A stretch of 64,000 bases of DNA from Cymbomonas tetramitiformis (GCA_001247695.2 LGRX02035088.1:1-64000), one strand, 5' to 3'; shown: positions 45,721 to 56,968, numbered from the stretch's first letter. A program made the numbers and translations. The notes: a model not told the origin generated them from the sequence alone.

Positions 45721-47092
45721 AATTAATTCATTGATTGGTCCGCACATTTATAGAAAGCGTGTTTTCATCTTCCTGCTGATAAGCTATTTCATTTACGGTA
45801 CGGGATTCGCTGTGGTGGAAATTAATTATCTTGCTGGTCACATATTCCATCTGGAAGGTTTACAGTAGTATACATAAACCAGTAAAAGTATCCAATGAAA
45901 GGAAGGTGAAACCACTCAGCGTCGGAAATTTTTCAATGTATAGGAAGGCGTGACAATGCTATGTAGGAGGCGTAAAGTAGGGGGCATGGATGCAGTATTT
46001 AGTGTTTTGTGCGCTGCTGATAGATCGCGAAAGAGTCATCCTTTCTCGATCCACGGCTCGTTTGAACGAACACTCCGGTTATTTTGCTTGATGCGTTGGT
46101 AATGTTTTCGCTCCTCCGGCGCTCTCCTCGCGTTATTATTAAGTGTGCGGATTTGCGTGGGTATGGTATAGTTGCGAATGCACTGCTGCAAAATTCATAG
46201 ATTCGTTATTTCTTTGCACGAAGGACAAAGGCAACGGAAGGGGTAGTCCTACTCACGAGCCCAGTAGCAGTTACCATATTCGCGAAACTCGCTGATACTG
46301 ACCCTGTCCAAAAAGGAAGGAATGCATAAACGGTGCCAGCATCTCTTACTCGATCCGTAGACCAATGTAAAGACCGGGCACTTACTGCATGTTGACTGGT
46401 GTAGATTCAAGGCCTTCACTGTTCGAGTGAAATCAACATGGTGGTTCACTCGTTCTCATCATTCTTACTACATCTATATAAAACTGACTTGTGGATATCT
46501 TTCTTGTGGCACACAGATTCCATTAATCCGCCAGCAAAGTTAAAATCATCATCAGAACAATCAAGAGATCGACCTTACACCTTACACGTAGACCGAACTC
46601 GTCAGTACCAAAAGCGAGTTGGGAATTTGTCACTAAATAGGATATCAGTTATCAAGTTCATTAATAGTTTTGTCAAATGGAATTTTATACAATGGGCATC
46701 ACACGCAACCACACACGGCGTGTGCAATGTATGCAATGAGAGGTATTCTAAAAGCAGGCACAATATGGCAGACAAATTAGGCCGCCTCCGCTGCTTCCTC
46801 CTTGCCCTTGCCCTGGAGAACAGATCAACCCCCATACCAGGGCAGTGTCATCCATCCGTCACTTCCACGGCTTTCATTAGCTCTTCACGGCGTGCACCGT
46901 TATGTTGTGACGAGAGCAAGACAAGGGTAGAAAAATAACGAACAGCTGAGCGTCTTCCTCATCCGCAAATGTGATAAGTGCAGCTTCGAGAGGCTGTGGC
47001 ACCCTATTGAGGGGGAGTTTGGAGTTGCTTCTCTCTACATTTCAGGATAGAAAACAAAGTGGAACAATACTGCATCATCTAGCATTTGCTAT
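45721..47092. other. stretch without recognised genes
   Basis: An open frame at 46,438-46,938 (plus, 166 residues) has a short Cys motif (CNVCNERY) but no other support. Otherwise nothing is visible; the right end is presumably the 3' flank of the Mpv17 gene. Confidence 0.4.
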
Positions 47093-48717
47093 TTATTGCA
47101 CAATACGGCCAAATAGGAAGCTTGAAAAGTGTTGAAAACGTACTTGCTGCAGAGAAAGCCACACCACCCAGCAAGCGCCAACCAAGTTGATGAAAGGGAT
47201 CACCATATAAGGGGGCATGAAGTAGAAGTTAATGAGCTGTGACCCCAACCACAGTACCCCTCTCAGTCATTCACAAAAGTAACACGAACACCCTGGGCCC
47301 TTGATGTACAGAACAGGTAGAAAATCACGCCTGCGCGATGAATAAGCCGTATCATATTGGCAGCGTCATATTGCACAAAAGAGGCCAGCCCTCAAAAAGT
47401 TAGAAGGGAAAATTAGCAACAAGGCAGGTACGACAGATGTAAAGTCGAGTTTGCCTGCCACATAATATGGTAACAGAGGCGCTGAGGAAAGACAACGCAC
47501 TTGAGCTGGGAACCACAGAGCCATGGATGCTTGTACTACGCCGACCACCTCATTGCTCCACTTCGTGTACGTGTCACCGAGGATGTTGCTTCCGCCTTCC
47601 ATGATCTTCATCATCAAGCAGAAGCTGGGGAAGTACAGAAAAGGAGAGCTGCGCGGCCAAGCACCGATCTATAATAAGTAGTGCTGTGGCGACTGTTATG
47701 CAACTTGTGGGGCGTCTACACGGAGTGGATATGCAGAGATCAGGCAAACTGCGTGACCGGGTGGGATTCGGGTCTTACTGCATGATTTGGTCGAGGAGGG
47801 CGATGGAAGCGGCGACGGGAAATTTGCCAGTGATACCGAACATATTGATGAGTGAAGCGTTAAGGAGGTGTTTGTAGAACTGCATTGCATTTCCTCACAC
47901 GCCAGGAAATTAGTGAACCCACCCACCTTTTCGCAGGTGACTGTGTAGGGGCGGTTCCCAACCCATTCTCAACATCTTCGTGACCTTCACAGTAAGTGGT
48001 CTTTTAAGCTGTGCGAGCAAGTGACACCATGGAACAGCAAGCGCCTACTTCCAGTCGTACGCTTGCTTTGCATGCTTCGGGAGAACGACGCTCTCAAGCT
48101 CTCGGACGGACGCTGTCTAGAGCTTGGGAACTTACATAGTACTGGAACCAACCGACGTAGATAGCTCCAAACAAGTTGAATGCCATAAACCGGCGCCAGT
48201 CAAGTTCACTTTTTCCTTCAAAATAGAATTGCGCCAGAAGGTCGCACGGCGCCGTACGGACCTGCGGATGTCGCACATTCAACGTTAAAAAGTAAAAGCC
48301 CAGTCGAACCGAGAAGTTTAATGCCAGAATCCTCCGTGGAAAAAGACCGGAGATGAATGGAAGGCTTACCACAGTGGCAATGATGGCGGATAACACCGGG
48401 TTTTCCTGCATCCATTTGCCAATCCCACCAAGAAGACCAGTGCTTTCTGCAGCAGAGGCGCAGTAGCGACGAGCAGATTGCACGTTTTGAGAAGCTTGAG
48501 CGGCGAAGGATGACACCTTCTCGCGCGAGTAAGTCAGCACCGTTCTGGTTGTGTCTGTTTGTGCGGTACGAAAGCTACGGGCGGCTTTGAGTGCGTATTG
48601 TGTGGCGACGGCAGGCTTGAAGCTTGCCACACTTTGAGGAACTGCCTGTCGGGCAGCACCATTGTGCAGAATGCTAGAGCTTACGAGACGACCCGCAGAG
48701 CGGAGTGCCGAAAACAT
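47093..48717 (-). CDS. Mpv17/PMP22-family membrane protein
   Basis: Five coding exons (5' to 3'): 48,717-48,370; 48,261-48,136; 47,879-47,779; 47,648-47,501; 47,236-47,093 (stop TAA). All introns are GT-AG and the phases agree, giving 288 residues. The start was chosen at MFSALRSAGRLVSSS because the next 75 or so residues are rich in Arg, Ser and Ala without acids, as in a mitochondrial presequence. Family signatures in order: GKWMQENPVL, PCDLLAQFYFEGKSELDWRR, GAIYVGWFQYY, FPVAASIALLDQIMHSPF, NFYFMPPYMVIPFINLVG and WVVWLS. Relatives are small four-helix proteins of mitochondrial inner or peroxisomal membranes. The N-terminal extension is longer than usual. Nothing is broken. Confidence 0.9.
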
Positions 48718-49890
48718 GTTTATTGTTCCTACACGCAAGGGTGTTTTTTTGCACCAAGACTTGATGCTATTGCACAAGAAAAGACAAACGTACGTTAAAC
48801 ACCCAAGGAAAAATCGGATAGAGAAAAGTGCACTCTGAATGTTTCTTGGTGAATTGTATAATCCGATCTTGCCAACATGGACGCCACGTGGTAAATCATT
48901 TCCGACTAATTGCAATCTTCGTGGCAAAGCACATGCAACGTGGCAGGTGATAAATGAATATGAATGTGGGGAAAAACAATATGTGCCAGTCATCCAATAG
49001 ATTGTCATGGTTGAACCTTTATTTATGCTGTTTCGTAATGGAACTGCTGGGTTCTCAGCCAATGGCACTCGAAGCCAAAGGTTGCAGGGCTCTCCACCAA
49101 CTGAATTCCACTTGTATCGATTATAAGAAAAGTAAAGAAGTCATACAGAAGGGGGAAATATGGATGCTTTTGCGACCCAGATGAAAGGCGAACAATCTGA
49201 CTGGTTAAATTTGTCCAATGTGGCCATAGAGCCTAATGCGAATTTTTACGAAGCTCTGCAGGTCTCGAGCTTTTGATCTTCGAAGCTGACGCTGCAGATC
49301 CAGTCATGTTAGATGCTGCAGAGGAGTCCGGATTTGAGACGATCCATCGCGGCAATGTGAATGTCAGTCTTGTCTCTTGAGTCTTCCAGTCCATCGGACG
49401 AGATCGGACGAGAGACGACTTTTGACCGCTGTAGCGACGTGACACCCCTTCGCTCGGTATTGAGTACCTCGTCATTTGCCAATTAGGCCACCCCTTTAGA
49501 ACCCCTGTAGAAGTACGTGCGGACCCGCCCGCCCCGGATGTACGGTACAAAATTGCCCCGCAAAGAAGCCTTAAAACTGCATAAATAGCCAAAATATGAA
49601 ATTCCTTAAGTATGAGGGAATATCATTTCCACCACTATTAAGGGAAATAAATAATCCCGCCCGCCCGCGCCACATGTACACCTAAAATGTCACGACCGGC
49701 GTACTTCTCGTACACAATTAAAAGGGCTGACCTTGTCAACAGAACGAAATACAAATAGAAATACGAAATAGGAAACATGGTCATCGCTCCGTGTGAAGTG
49801 ATCGGAATGGGGCAACCAAGCGAAGGTATCGAAGCGCATGAGGAAGACCCAACCAATAAGCAATATCGCCATCGTAACGCATAACGAGAG
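48718..49890. other. 5' flank of the Mpv17 gene and stretch without genes
   Basis: The region contains the probable promoter of the minus-strand Mpv17 gene, with no clear TATA box. No coding region is supported up to the R1 repeat at 49,891. Confidence 0.4.
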
Positions 49891-50042
49891 TCATGGAGAG
49901 AGAGACTTTCACCCCCCCATAAGGTGGGGGAGAGTGTCTCCTGTTTCACCCCTCGCCCTGAGGTGCCACATCAGCATTTGTCATTCTGCAGTTTCCGACC
50001 CGCTAATAAAACAACCAAGTTATTTTATTATCTCATCTAAGC

Positions 50043-50373
50043 TGATGGAAACACCGAAATGCTTCCAGTATAATTATATTGATGATCAGACAATATAATT
50101 ATATCGGGCAACAACCTCCCGACGAGATCCAGACGGGACTTGAACCTGCGCGCTCAAGGTGCAAGTCCAACACATAGCGCCCTACGCCTTAGCGCCATGA
50201 CATCAGATCTGATGACATAGCGCTAAGGCGTAGGGCGCTATGTGGTGGACTTTGCACCTTGAGCATGCAGGTTCGAGTCCCGTCTGGATCTCGTCGGGAG
50301 GTTGTTGCCCGATATAATTATATTGTCTGATCATCAATATAATTATACTGGAAGCATTTCGGTGTTTCCATCA
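50043..50373. mobile_element. 331-bp foldback with tRNA-like arms
   Basis: Almost perfect inverted arms of about 165 bp meet at CATCAGATCTGATG (centre 50,207). Both arms contain a tRNA-like stretch with a GCGC...GCGC D-arm-like hairpin and a B-box-like GGTTCGAGTCC (right) or GGTTCAAGTCC (left). The outer 95 or so bases are identical between arms, while about six differences fall in the tRNA-like part. Inserted in R1 copy 1, since the homologous R1 at 55,655 lacks it. No TSD is clear, and the tRNA fold is degenerate at the acceptor stem. Confidence 0.85.
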
Positions 50374-50460
50374 TTTGCACCCGCCTCGTTTCGACCGCCT
50401 CCGGACGCTTCGTTTTCGCCTTCGGTTTGTGTGATATATAATATGCATTATATATATATA

Positions 50461-52529
50461 TGTTGTGGCGAGTATGTCCCTCTGGCGAGTATGTCCCTGT
50501 GGTAACACCCTAGAAGATAACAGTCAAGGACAGACTAATTTGAAGTATTTGAATGCCAAATTTTGAATACGATGTTATAGACAAGGATCTAGTCAGGCTA
50601 AGGAAAGGCAGGTAATAAAATATTTGGTATTGTACGAAGCTACTGCTGTCGAAATCAAGCTAATGCATTCGTTAAGCAGGTGCATTCCCCTTCTTTCGAT
50701 AATAGGCATGCTTTTGATAACAAGGCTGGCACATTCTCAAGGCATGCCACTTGTGCGTTGGCTTCTTGCAACTGGTACAAATAGGCGCTCCAGCTCTTCA
50801 CCATGGCAGCAGCAACGACAAAGAGCTGCGGGATGACGGGGATATTTAGTGCAATATAAATGAAGCTGAGGAGAAAATTTCATTTAATGCAGGTGTTGCG
50901 TGGGCGGAAGTTGAGGATGGAATAGAGAATATAAAGGAACACACCTTCTCAGTGTCGATAGCATAGACTTCGTTAAATCCTCCAGGCTTATCGACAGTGT
51001 GAATGACGGCGTCCGTACCTTCACCAAGCGTTGTGACATCCCAAGCTTGGATGCGATCTTCGCTTTGCTTGGGACGAATCGCGGTGCATTCGCGAACAGG
51101 AGGAGGGTTTTTGGTGACAAGGCAGGTAGGGCAAGACTGTAGAATCGGGTCGACTACGGAATCGGGGACGTTGGCGATATTATGACCCCTGATGGTTTTG
51201 CGAACCGCATTACGACCGGCGCACGCTTGAATCGCGTGAACTGAAGTAGCACAGTGGTCTTGCAGGTGGGGAGGACACAAAAGAATCCACTGAGGACCAG
51301 TGGTGGCATGAAATTTGCGGGCGATCGGCTTGTCCTGGAAAATATTGAGGAGGACGGAAAGAGTTAGTGGTGTAAGCAAGTTTCATTACGAAATTCGGAA
51401 CAACGAAATAAGGTTTCTGTAATCTGTATCCCTTTGAAATTGGAAGTTGAACGTACCTGCAGCAGGAACTTGTACAGGAGCTCCATGGAGGTCGCAGAAT
51501 CGGCAAGAGAAACTTGCGCTGCATCCTCAGGTGGGAGCAAGATGCAGTAGTCGGAGCGTAACAGCTTCCGACCTCCGCACACCTTACGCGGGAAAAAACG
51601 CCCAGGAACGCGAGAGCCCGCTGAACGTGATGCGAGCGCAGGAGCGTGGGCGGTAGGAGACTGCTGAGGTTGCAGCTCAGCACGGAGGCTTTTGTAAATC
51701 ACCTCGTCAAGGCAATGCCATCCCAGCCCTTCATATTGTTCCAGCATTCTGCGTGAATGCGGAGGGGTCAAAACTGGGAAAAAAAAGAATATGAAGCCGC
51801 CTGTTTACTTGCGAGGGCGTTTGCTGCGACGGACGGCAGGAGTCGGAGGAGAGGTGATGGACGGATTTGTTGCTGTTTGCGGGGTTTGAAGGACAGGCAC
51901 GTCCCAAGAAGGAGGTCCCTGGGGAAGCAGATGTCTGTCTGGCGCAGAGGTTTCAGGGAGGGGGAAGTACTTTGTTTGAAGGCAGTCGGGACACACACAA
52001 ATTTTATCCGAGAGGCGCAAAAAGAGTGTGGCAACGTCGCTCTGCCAAGGCAAGGGCTGAAGCTTCTGTTTACGAGACATAGAGGTTTCGAATATTATTT
52101 GGAATTGGGTGAACGGATACATCATGACTTGGGAAGCGGAACTGCTGAAGCTGACGGACTGCTCGTTTCGTTTTTTGCTCAATTGGGGGACTGCTGGTTT
52201 CTACTTTCTCCAGTTTCTCTAGTTTCAATAAGGGCACGCAGCTGTTTAAACTATCCACGTCAGCCGTGTCACAGATTTCAGATGAACAGACGCGATGTCA
52301 ATATCATAGCATGACGATGATGGTCGCGCTCGACTTTTGAATTGTGTTCGAAGTGTTCCATTCCAAACTCGAAAGTGCAATCGTCAACATTTCACGAATA
52401 CAGTACAGTCGAGTACTACTACTCTACTGAAATGAGAAAAATAACGGCCAAAATATTTAATGGGTTACAGCCTACAATATGGAACGGTGTAAGGAAAATA
52501 ACTAGGGGAGGGACATACTCGCCACAACA
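50461..52529 (-). mobile_element. 2.07-kb DNA transposon with TGTTG...CAACA ends, Ginger-like candidate
   Basis: Perfect 22-bp terminal inverted repeats starting TGTTGTGGCGAGTATGTCCC, with a second partial copy (GGCGAGTATGTCCCTGTGG) just inside the left end. It is inserted in the TATATA run of R1 copy 1; the R1 at 55,735 shows the empty site. The duplication is therefore hidden in TATA repeats. It encloses a spliced minus-strand gene with integrase-like motifs. Ginger transposons are reported to have TGTNR...YNACA ends, short duplications and integrase-type transposases, which fits, but the assignment needs a profile search. Confidence 0.7.
50737..52182 (-). CDS. spliced ORF with integrase-like zinc motif, inside the TGTTG element
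   Basis: Exons: 52,182-51,809 (first ATG context could also be 52,080); 51,748-51,457; 51,334-50,945; 50,826-50,737, with consistent phases and introns of 60, 122 and 118 bp. Exon 1 has CVCPDC. Exon 3 reads HCATSVHAIQACAGRNAV, then ILQSCPTCLVTKN, a plausible integrase HHCC zinc finger, followed by AWDVTTLGEGTDAVIHTVDK, which resembles the start of an integrase core with its first Asp. I find no second Asp or Glu, so the catalytic domain would be incomplete. Exon 4 (Cys-rich, ending RTSGMP) is the least certain. The gene is on the minus strand within its element. Confidence 0.5.
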
Positions 52530-52977
52530 TATATATATATATATATCACACTCTCCATCAGGTTATGGGCTATCACCGATTTTCTGTGGTTGGTGATTGT
52601 GTGCGTGTTTTCCTTAGATCCCGCAGCCTTTGCGGTATACCGCGACACACCGTCGCTTGGCCTAAACAATCATTTTGAAAAAATTTATTCAAAATTTAGG
52701 TCAAAATTTAGCAAAAAAAAATTCAAAATTTTGAAATATATAGGGGGTCCGTAGGAAAAATATCCACCCCCGTCTGCAATTTTTAAAGTTGGACCCCCAT
52801 CGATCGATATTTTTCGAAAATTTGTCGAAAAATCTGACAGAGACGGTCGAGACGGTGTCGGCTGTCGATGTCGATGTCGCCGCCCTTCCTTTCGTTCAGA
52901 TTTACAATACAGTATTCTTTGTCGACAGTGAGACGCAAGAACAGCCAACAACGAACAGGGGGGGAATCATCATCACC

Positions 52978-53577
52978 ATGCTCGTCGAAGACTATTCTTC
53001 AGCTTCAGAATCCGATATATCTGATCTCGACGTCGAGGACACCACCAACAAGACAACTCTCCGCCCAGTACACCTAGACCTGGGACGTGACGATGGCGAC
53101 TCATCGGAGGACAGCGACGACCGCGAACCGAGTCGCTTGGAGGCAGCGTATGCACGCACGCGAGCACAACCCCTAAAAAACGCCTTCGACCAGTTGAAGC
53201 GGAAAAGGAGCTCCCAGCAGCATGCGGATAGCGAGCTGCCGCAGCAGCCGGCTTTAGCAGCGCACGAGCGAGAAAGGGCACCTTCTCTGAAACCTCCCTC
53301 TGGAAAGAAGCGTGCAGGAGGGGGTGTACGCATCACGAAGGAGCCGAAGATCGAGCCCTCCAAGCGCATCACCGAATTTTCCGACCAATGTTTGCGTATC
53401 TCAGCAGGGAGGCTCTTTTGCGGTTGTTGCAAAGAGACCTTATCACTCTTGAAACAATCCGTCAAAACCCACGTGCTCAGCGCCAAGCATCTTGGAGCTA
53501 AGGAGAAGTTTGTCCGACGAATAACCGAAAATACCAAAATGGGCATAACTTTTGAAATACTTGGCCGTTTTCGGTGA
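52978..53577 (+). CDS. BED-type zinc-finger protein (199 aa)
   Basis: Starts at the first ATG of the frame (MLVEDYSSASESDISDLDVE) and ends at TGA 53,575. Residues 1-50 are acidic and Ser-rich; 100-130 are basic (PSGKKRAGGG), a likely nuclear and DNA-binding region. The BED finger spans about residues 133-172: ITEFSDQCLRI, then C148-x2-C151, and H165-x5-H171 (SVKTHVLSAKH). BED fingers form the N-terminal DNA-binding part of hAT transposases. The RNase H-like catalytic and dimerisation domains are absent. It may be a stand-alone DNA-binding protein or the first exon of a longer transposase elsewhere. Confidence 0.75.
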   Translation: MLVEDYSSASESDISDLDVEDTTNKTTLRPVHLDLGRDDGDSSEDSDDREPSRLEAAYARTRAQPLKNAFDQLKRKRSSQQHADSELPQQPALAAHERERAPSLKPPSGKKRAGGGVRITKEPKIEPSKRITEFSDQCLRISAGRLFCGCCKETLSLLKQSVKTHVLSAKHLGAKEKFVRRITENTKMGITFEILGRFR

Positions 53578-53627
53578 AAAGAAAACCACAAATAGGTCTT
53601 GTAAAGACGAACAGAATGATACATCAT

Positions 53628-53925
53628 TTGTTAGCATAGGTTTTAATTTATATAAATGGGAGCAATATTTGTAATGTGACACTGATTTTGCAGATACAAT
53701 GCATTTTTTCGAACTTTTGACACAATTATCCTTTCCGGATAAAATTTGGTGTGTGAATATATCTTGTTTAAACGAACATTTTGATATGTCGTTTGTTATC
53801 ATAGGCGCAATTTTTCATAAATGGGAGCAATATTTGTAATGTGACATTGGTTTTGCAGATACAATGCATTTTCCCTAACTTTTGACACACTTATCCTTTC
53901 CGGATAAAATTTGGTGTTGCCAACC
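53628..53925. repeat. direct duplication of about 120 bp inside the hAT element
   Basis: 53,628-53,745 and 53,790-53,922 share AAATGGGAGCAATATTTGTA, TTTTGCAGATACAATGCATT and TATCCTTTCCGGATAAAATT in the same order. Confidence 0.9.
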
Positions 53926-53929
53926 TTGA

Positions 53930-54150
53930 TAACATTTCACCGCGACATAACATCTCACCGCAACATAACCGCTCAACGCGGCGACATAACATCTCATTGC
54001 GACATAACATCTCACCGCGACATAACATCTCACGGCATTATTTCATCTCACCGCATTACCACATCGCAGCGCCTCCGCGCCTGCGCGCCTGCGCGCCTAC
54101 GCGCCTCCGCACCGCCGCATCGCCGCGCCTCCGCGCCTCCCTCAGCGGCT
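53930..54150. repeat. CGACATAACATCTCACCG and GCGCCTCC simple repeats
   Basis: About six irregular units of GACATAACATCTCAC(C/G)GC, then a GCGCCTCCGCGCCTGC-rich run up to about 54,150. Both lie within the hAT element. Confidence 0.85.
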
Positions 54151-54298
54151 CTACGGCTCCGAAAAAAAGAGGAAAATTTTCATCAAAATTTAGGCATCCT
54201 GAAAAAAAAGGGCAAAAAAATATAGGTTCGGCCCCGAAAAATGGATCAAAAAAATTAAGGCGATTTTAAGAAAATTCTTGTTTAGGCCAAACCGTCGC

Positions 54299-55507
54299 GT
54301 CACATCTGACTGAGCGCCCACCGCTCTTTTATCACATCTGACTTCCACTTGGGACTACACCTGTCCTGTTGGACTTACATATGCTTGGGACTGCATTTGT
54401 TCCTTGGGTACGTGCGACATCATCACGTCCAACGACGACATCTGACCGCAGCACCTCTGCTGCAACAAAATCGGCTTACCGTGCGACGTTTTTGACGCTA
54501 CCACCGTTTTCGTCGTCGAATTCTACCTCAATTAGGTATTTTCATCACTACGGAAATTGTCAATTGCACGAAATTTCACACACCTCGAACCCAAACGTGC
54601 TCTCAATATCTGAGCGGCAGCACCTCTGCTGCAGCAAATTTGGCCTACGGTACGGGGTTTTTGACGTGACCGGAGTTTTCCTGGCGAAAATCTACACGAA
54701 ATTGACTTTAACATCGCTCGATTTGGTACGTTTTTCGAGAAGCTGTTCCCTTGCTTGGGAACCCTATCTTTGAGTGTGCAGCATTTTGCAGTTTGCAGTT
54801 TGTGACCATGTCCACTGCACGCCGGCGTGCGCGTGTGGCCGCTGTGCACTCCACGGCGGTGTCCCTCCGTTAACGTCGACAACATCTTACCGTTGACTGT
54901 CGTCTGGTGGTGCCTGGTGGTGCTCATGCACCATACGCCAACTTCGAGTCCAACATCACCATCGTCGACAACAACTTTGACCTCTGTGAGCTCGACACTC
55001 CGCAGTCTACACCTCCACCCGGCGCATCCCTTGGTTGCCATCTGGTGGTGTGTGGTGGTGTCTGGTGGTGTGTTCTCTCACCAGTGCTCACGCCCACCTC
55101 AACATCTCTCTCGCCACGTTTGCAAAGTGCGAGGCGTTCGTCGCGCGCACTCACCGCATTTTAACCTTCGCCCCCCCTATTGCGAGTCATTCGTTTTGGT
55201 GGTCTGACGGCTTTGGTCTTTGGCCCCGCTTGGGCATTGGTTGAACAATTGTTCACGGGGCCGGCACTTCCTTTTTTCATCGAGAGCGCCGCCGCCGCCT
55301 TGCCCCGCTTGGCAATTTAAAGGGGCTCTACCCTGTGGGAGAGTGATCCCCCACGCATATGTAAGCCCTAGAGCCGCACAGGGAGCGCGCGGCGAGCCGT
55401 ACTACCGGGGAAAAAGGCCCCTTGAATGGTGCACGTGTTCGATTAGGGTTTCCCCGCTTTGTGATTGCCGATCACGTGGCACCTCACACCTTCGGGGTGA
55501 GGTGGTG
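54299..55507 (+). pseudogene. internal region of R1 element with decayed ORF
   Basis: Two diverged copies of a roughly 130-bp segment (CAGCACCTCTGCTGC..., TTTTTGACG...ACCG..GTTTTC) precede an ATG at 54,808 in the context ATGTCCACTGCACGCCGGCG. This start is shared with 62,329. The first frame stops after 21 codons here, but GGAHAP followed by VDNNFDLCELDTPQ in the next frame indicates a frame-shifted longer product. Function unknown. Confidence 0.45.
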
Positions 55508-55778
55508 TCATGGAGAGAGAGACTTTCACCCCCCCATAAGGCGGGGGAGAGTGTCTCCTGTTTCACCCCTCGCCCTGAGGTGCCCCATCAGCATTTGTCA
55601 TTCTGCAGTTTCCGACCCGCTAATAAATTAACCAAGTTATTTTATTATCTCATCTCAGAGTTTGCACCCGCCTTTCGACCGCCTCCGGACGCTTAGTTTT
55701 CCTTCGGTCTGTGTGATATATAATAATATGCATTATATATATATATCACTCTCCATCAAAGAGATGGGATGGAACCTA

Positions 55779-55948
55779 CAGTGCGTGCTCGAGTTGTAAG
55801 AATAATATCGTATAAGAATATCGGACCGGAATTCTTAGACGAGTGTTATGTGCTTATATATGGGCGTGGTGTGCTTAAGTATGGAAATTTGCTAAGAATA
55901 TTCGGTCCAACCCCGATTTTCCGATATTCTTATATATGAGCACGCTTA
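55779..55948. mobile_element. Tc1/mariner-type MITE, copy 1, right end eroded
   Basis: Starts at TA|CAGTGCGTGCTCGAG and shares the interior (GAATATCGGACCGGAA, GTTATGTGCTTATATATGGG, CGATTTTCCGATATTC) with copy 2 at 58,097. The last bases have diverged (CACGCTTATA). Confidence 0.75.
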
Positions 55949-56700
55949 TAGGAAAGCAAATATATAGTAGACGTGACGCCTTCCTTAATGGTCATGCTAG
56001 GGTCGAGATCCATGACCCTTTCAGAACCACTCTTAGCCGAATTACGGGTATCACTGAAGAAGAAGCTGTTGAAAGAGCAAAACATGTTTTTCCCCTGACC
56101 TCCCTTGAATGACTATCATTTCCACCCTTTCTCTTCTCTTCATTCGGTGAACACTTTATTGACACTTCCCCCTCCCCCTCTTAGGTAGAGGGGTCCCCCC
56201 CTCCTACCTTAGCCCTCCACCCCCACACTCCGCTCCCTCCGCCCCCGCCTTCCCGACCCCCACCACCGCCCTTCCTCCGCCTCGCTTCCGCCCTCTTTTT
56301 CCACCACAGATGCAGCCTCGCTCCACTTCCACCTCCTCTGCTGCTTCTCCGCCGGCACGACCTTTTTAGCGCTCTGCGTAGTTTTGCCATGCCGCGGTTT
56401 CCTAGGTTGATCCGACCTAGATGAGCCCTTCGGGGCGCGCTATGAGGATGATTTCAGCTCCCTCTGTTCTACAGTTGCCTGCTTGCAGGATTACAGCGGA
56501 CTCATGACATTGTCATTATTCTCAGCGTAAATGTTATATTATTATATTATTATATAGTAATATATTTACTCTTCTGAAGAGTGTCAAACCACAGTGAGGC
56601 AGGGTTTTCGGTTCGTCTAAAGTCAGATTATACTGTAAGATGATCGGGCTTTACGTTGGCGGACCGGGACCCACGAGCTGAGCAGACAGCAGGCACTGCA
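55949..56700. other. stretch without recognised genes
   Basis: Contains a C-rich run at about 56,165-56,290 and an ATTATATT run at about 56,530. No coding region supported. Confidence 0.5.
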
Positions 56701-56704
56701 AGTG

Positions 56705-56795
56705 ACATCCGAGCAGGCGAGGGGTGACACAGGGCACCACAGACCTCCCCCCTTATGGGGGGGTGAAAGTCAGTGTTCCCATGACACGCACTGTA
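56705..56795 (-). repeat. R1 fragment in reverse orientation
   Basis: In reverse it reads GACTTTCACCCCCCCATAAG and CACCCCTCGCC, matching the start of the R1 unit. Confidence 0.7.
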
Positions 56796-56798
56796 CTC

Positions 56799-56938
56799 TT
56801 GTTCCCAGAGTTTCTCCGAGCGCGGCCAGGCAGGCGAGGGTCGACGTTACAGTTGATCGAAGAGGCTCGGAGAAAATATGGACCCCGTAACGTTACAAAC
56901 CCTAAGTCTAATTTAGTCCATAAGCTCTGGGAACAAGA
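56799..56938. repeat. hairpin with perfect 15-bp arms
   Basis: CTCTTGTTCCCAGAG at 56,799-56,813 pairs with CTCTGGGAACAAGAG at 56,924-56,938; a second inner pair is TTTCTCCGAGC / GCTCGGAGAAA. Possible remnant of a small inverted-repeat element. Confidence 0.7.
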
Positions 56939-56968
56939 GTAGGATGGGACCCATTCGGGGGAAATCTC

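Larger units (their letters stand above)
52658..54290 (+). mobile_element. hAT element carrying a BED zinc-finger gene (1,633 bp)
   Basis: Terminal inverted repeats TTGGCCTAAACAA and an exact 8-bp duplication ACCGTCGC at 52,650-52,657 and 54,291-54,298. The 8-bp duplication together with a BED-finger ORF inside fits the hAT superfamily. No catalytic domain follows the BED finger; the 3' half holds a direct duplication and AT-rich and GC-rich simple sequence, so the element is a derivative that probably depends on a full-length relative. Confidence 0.88.
49891..55758 (+). mobile_element. R1 element: short LTR-like unit, internal region, LTR-like unit
   Basis: Two direct copies of a roughly 250-270-bp unit lie at 49,891-52,560 (after removing two insertions) and 55,508-55,758. 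Both start TCATGGAGAGAGAGACTTTC, contain CACCCCTCGCCCTGAGGTGC and an AATAAA, and end CTCTCCATCA. They flank about 1.3 kb of internal sequence (52,561-55,507 without the hAT element). The size suggests a TRIM-like or similar non-autonomous LTR element, but no primer-binding site or TSD was established. A second element of the same plan begins at 61,627. Confidence 0.6.

Noticed and set aside
50208..50300. A tRNA gene
   Set aside because: B-box-like and D-arm-like parts are present, but the acceptor and T stems do not pair properly and the sequence is part of a foldback. Called tRNA-like only.
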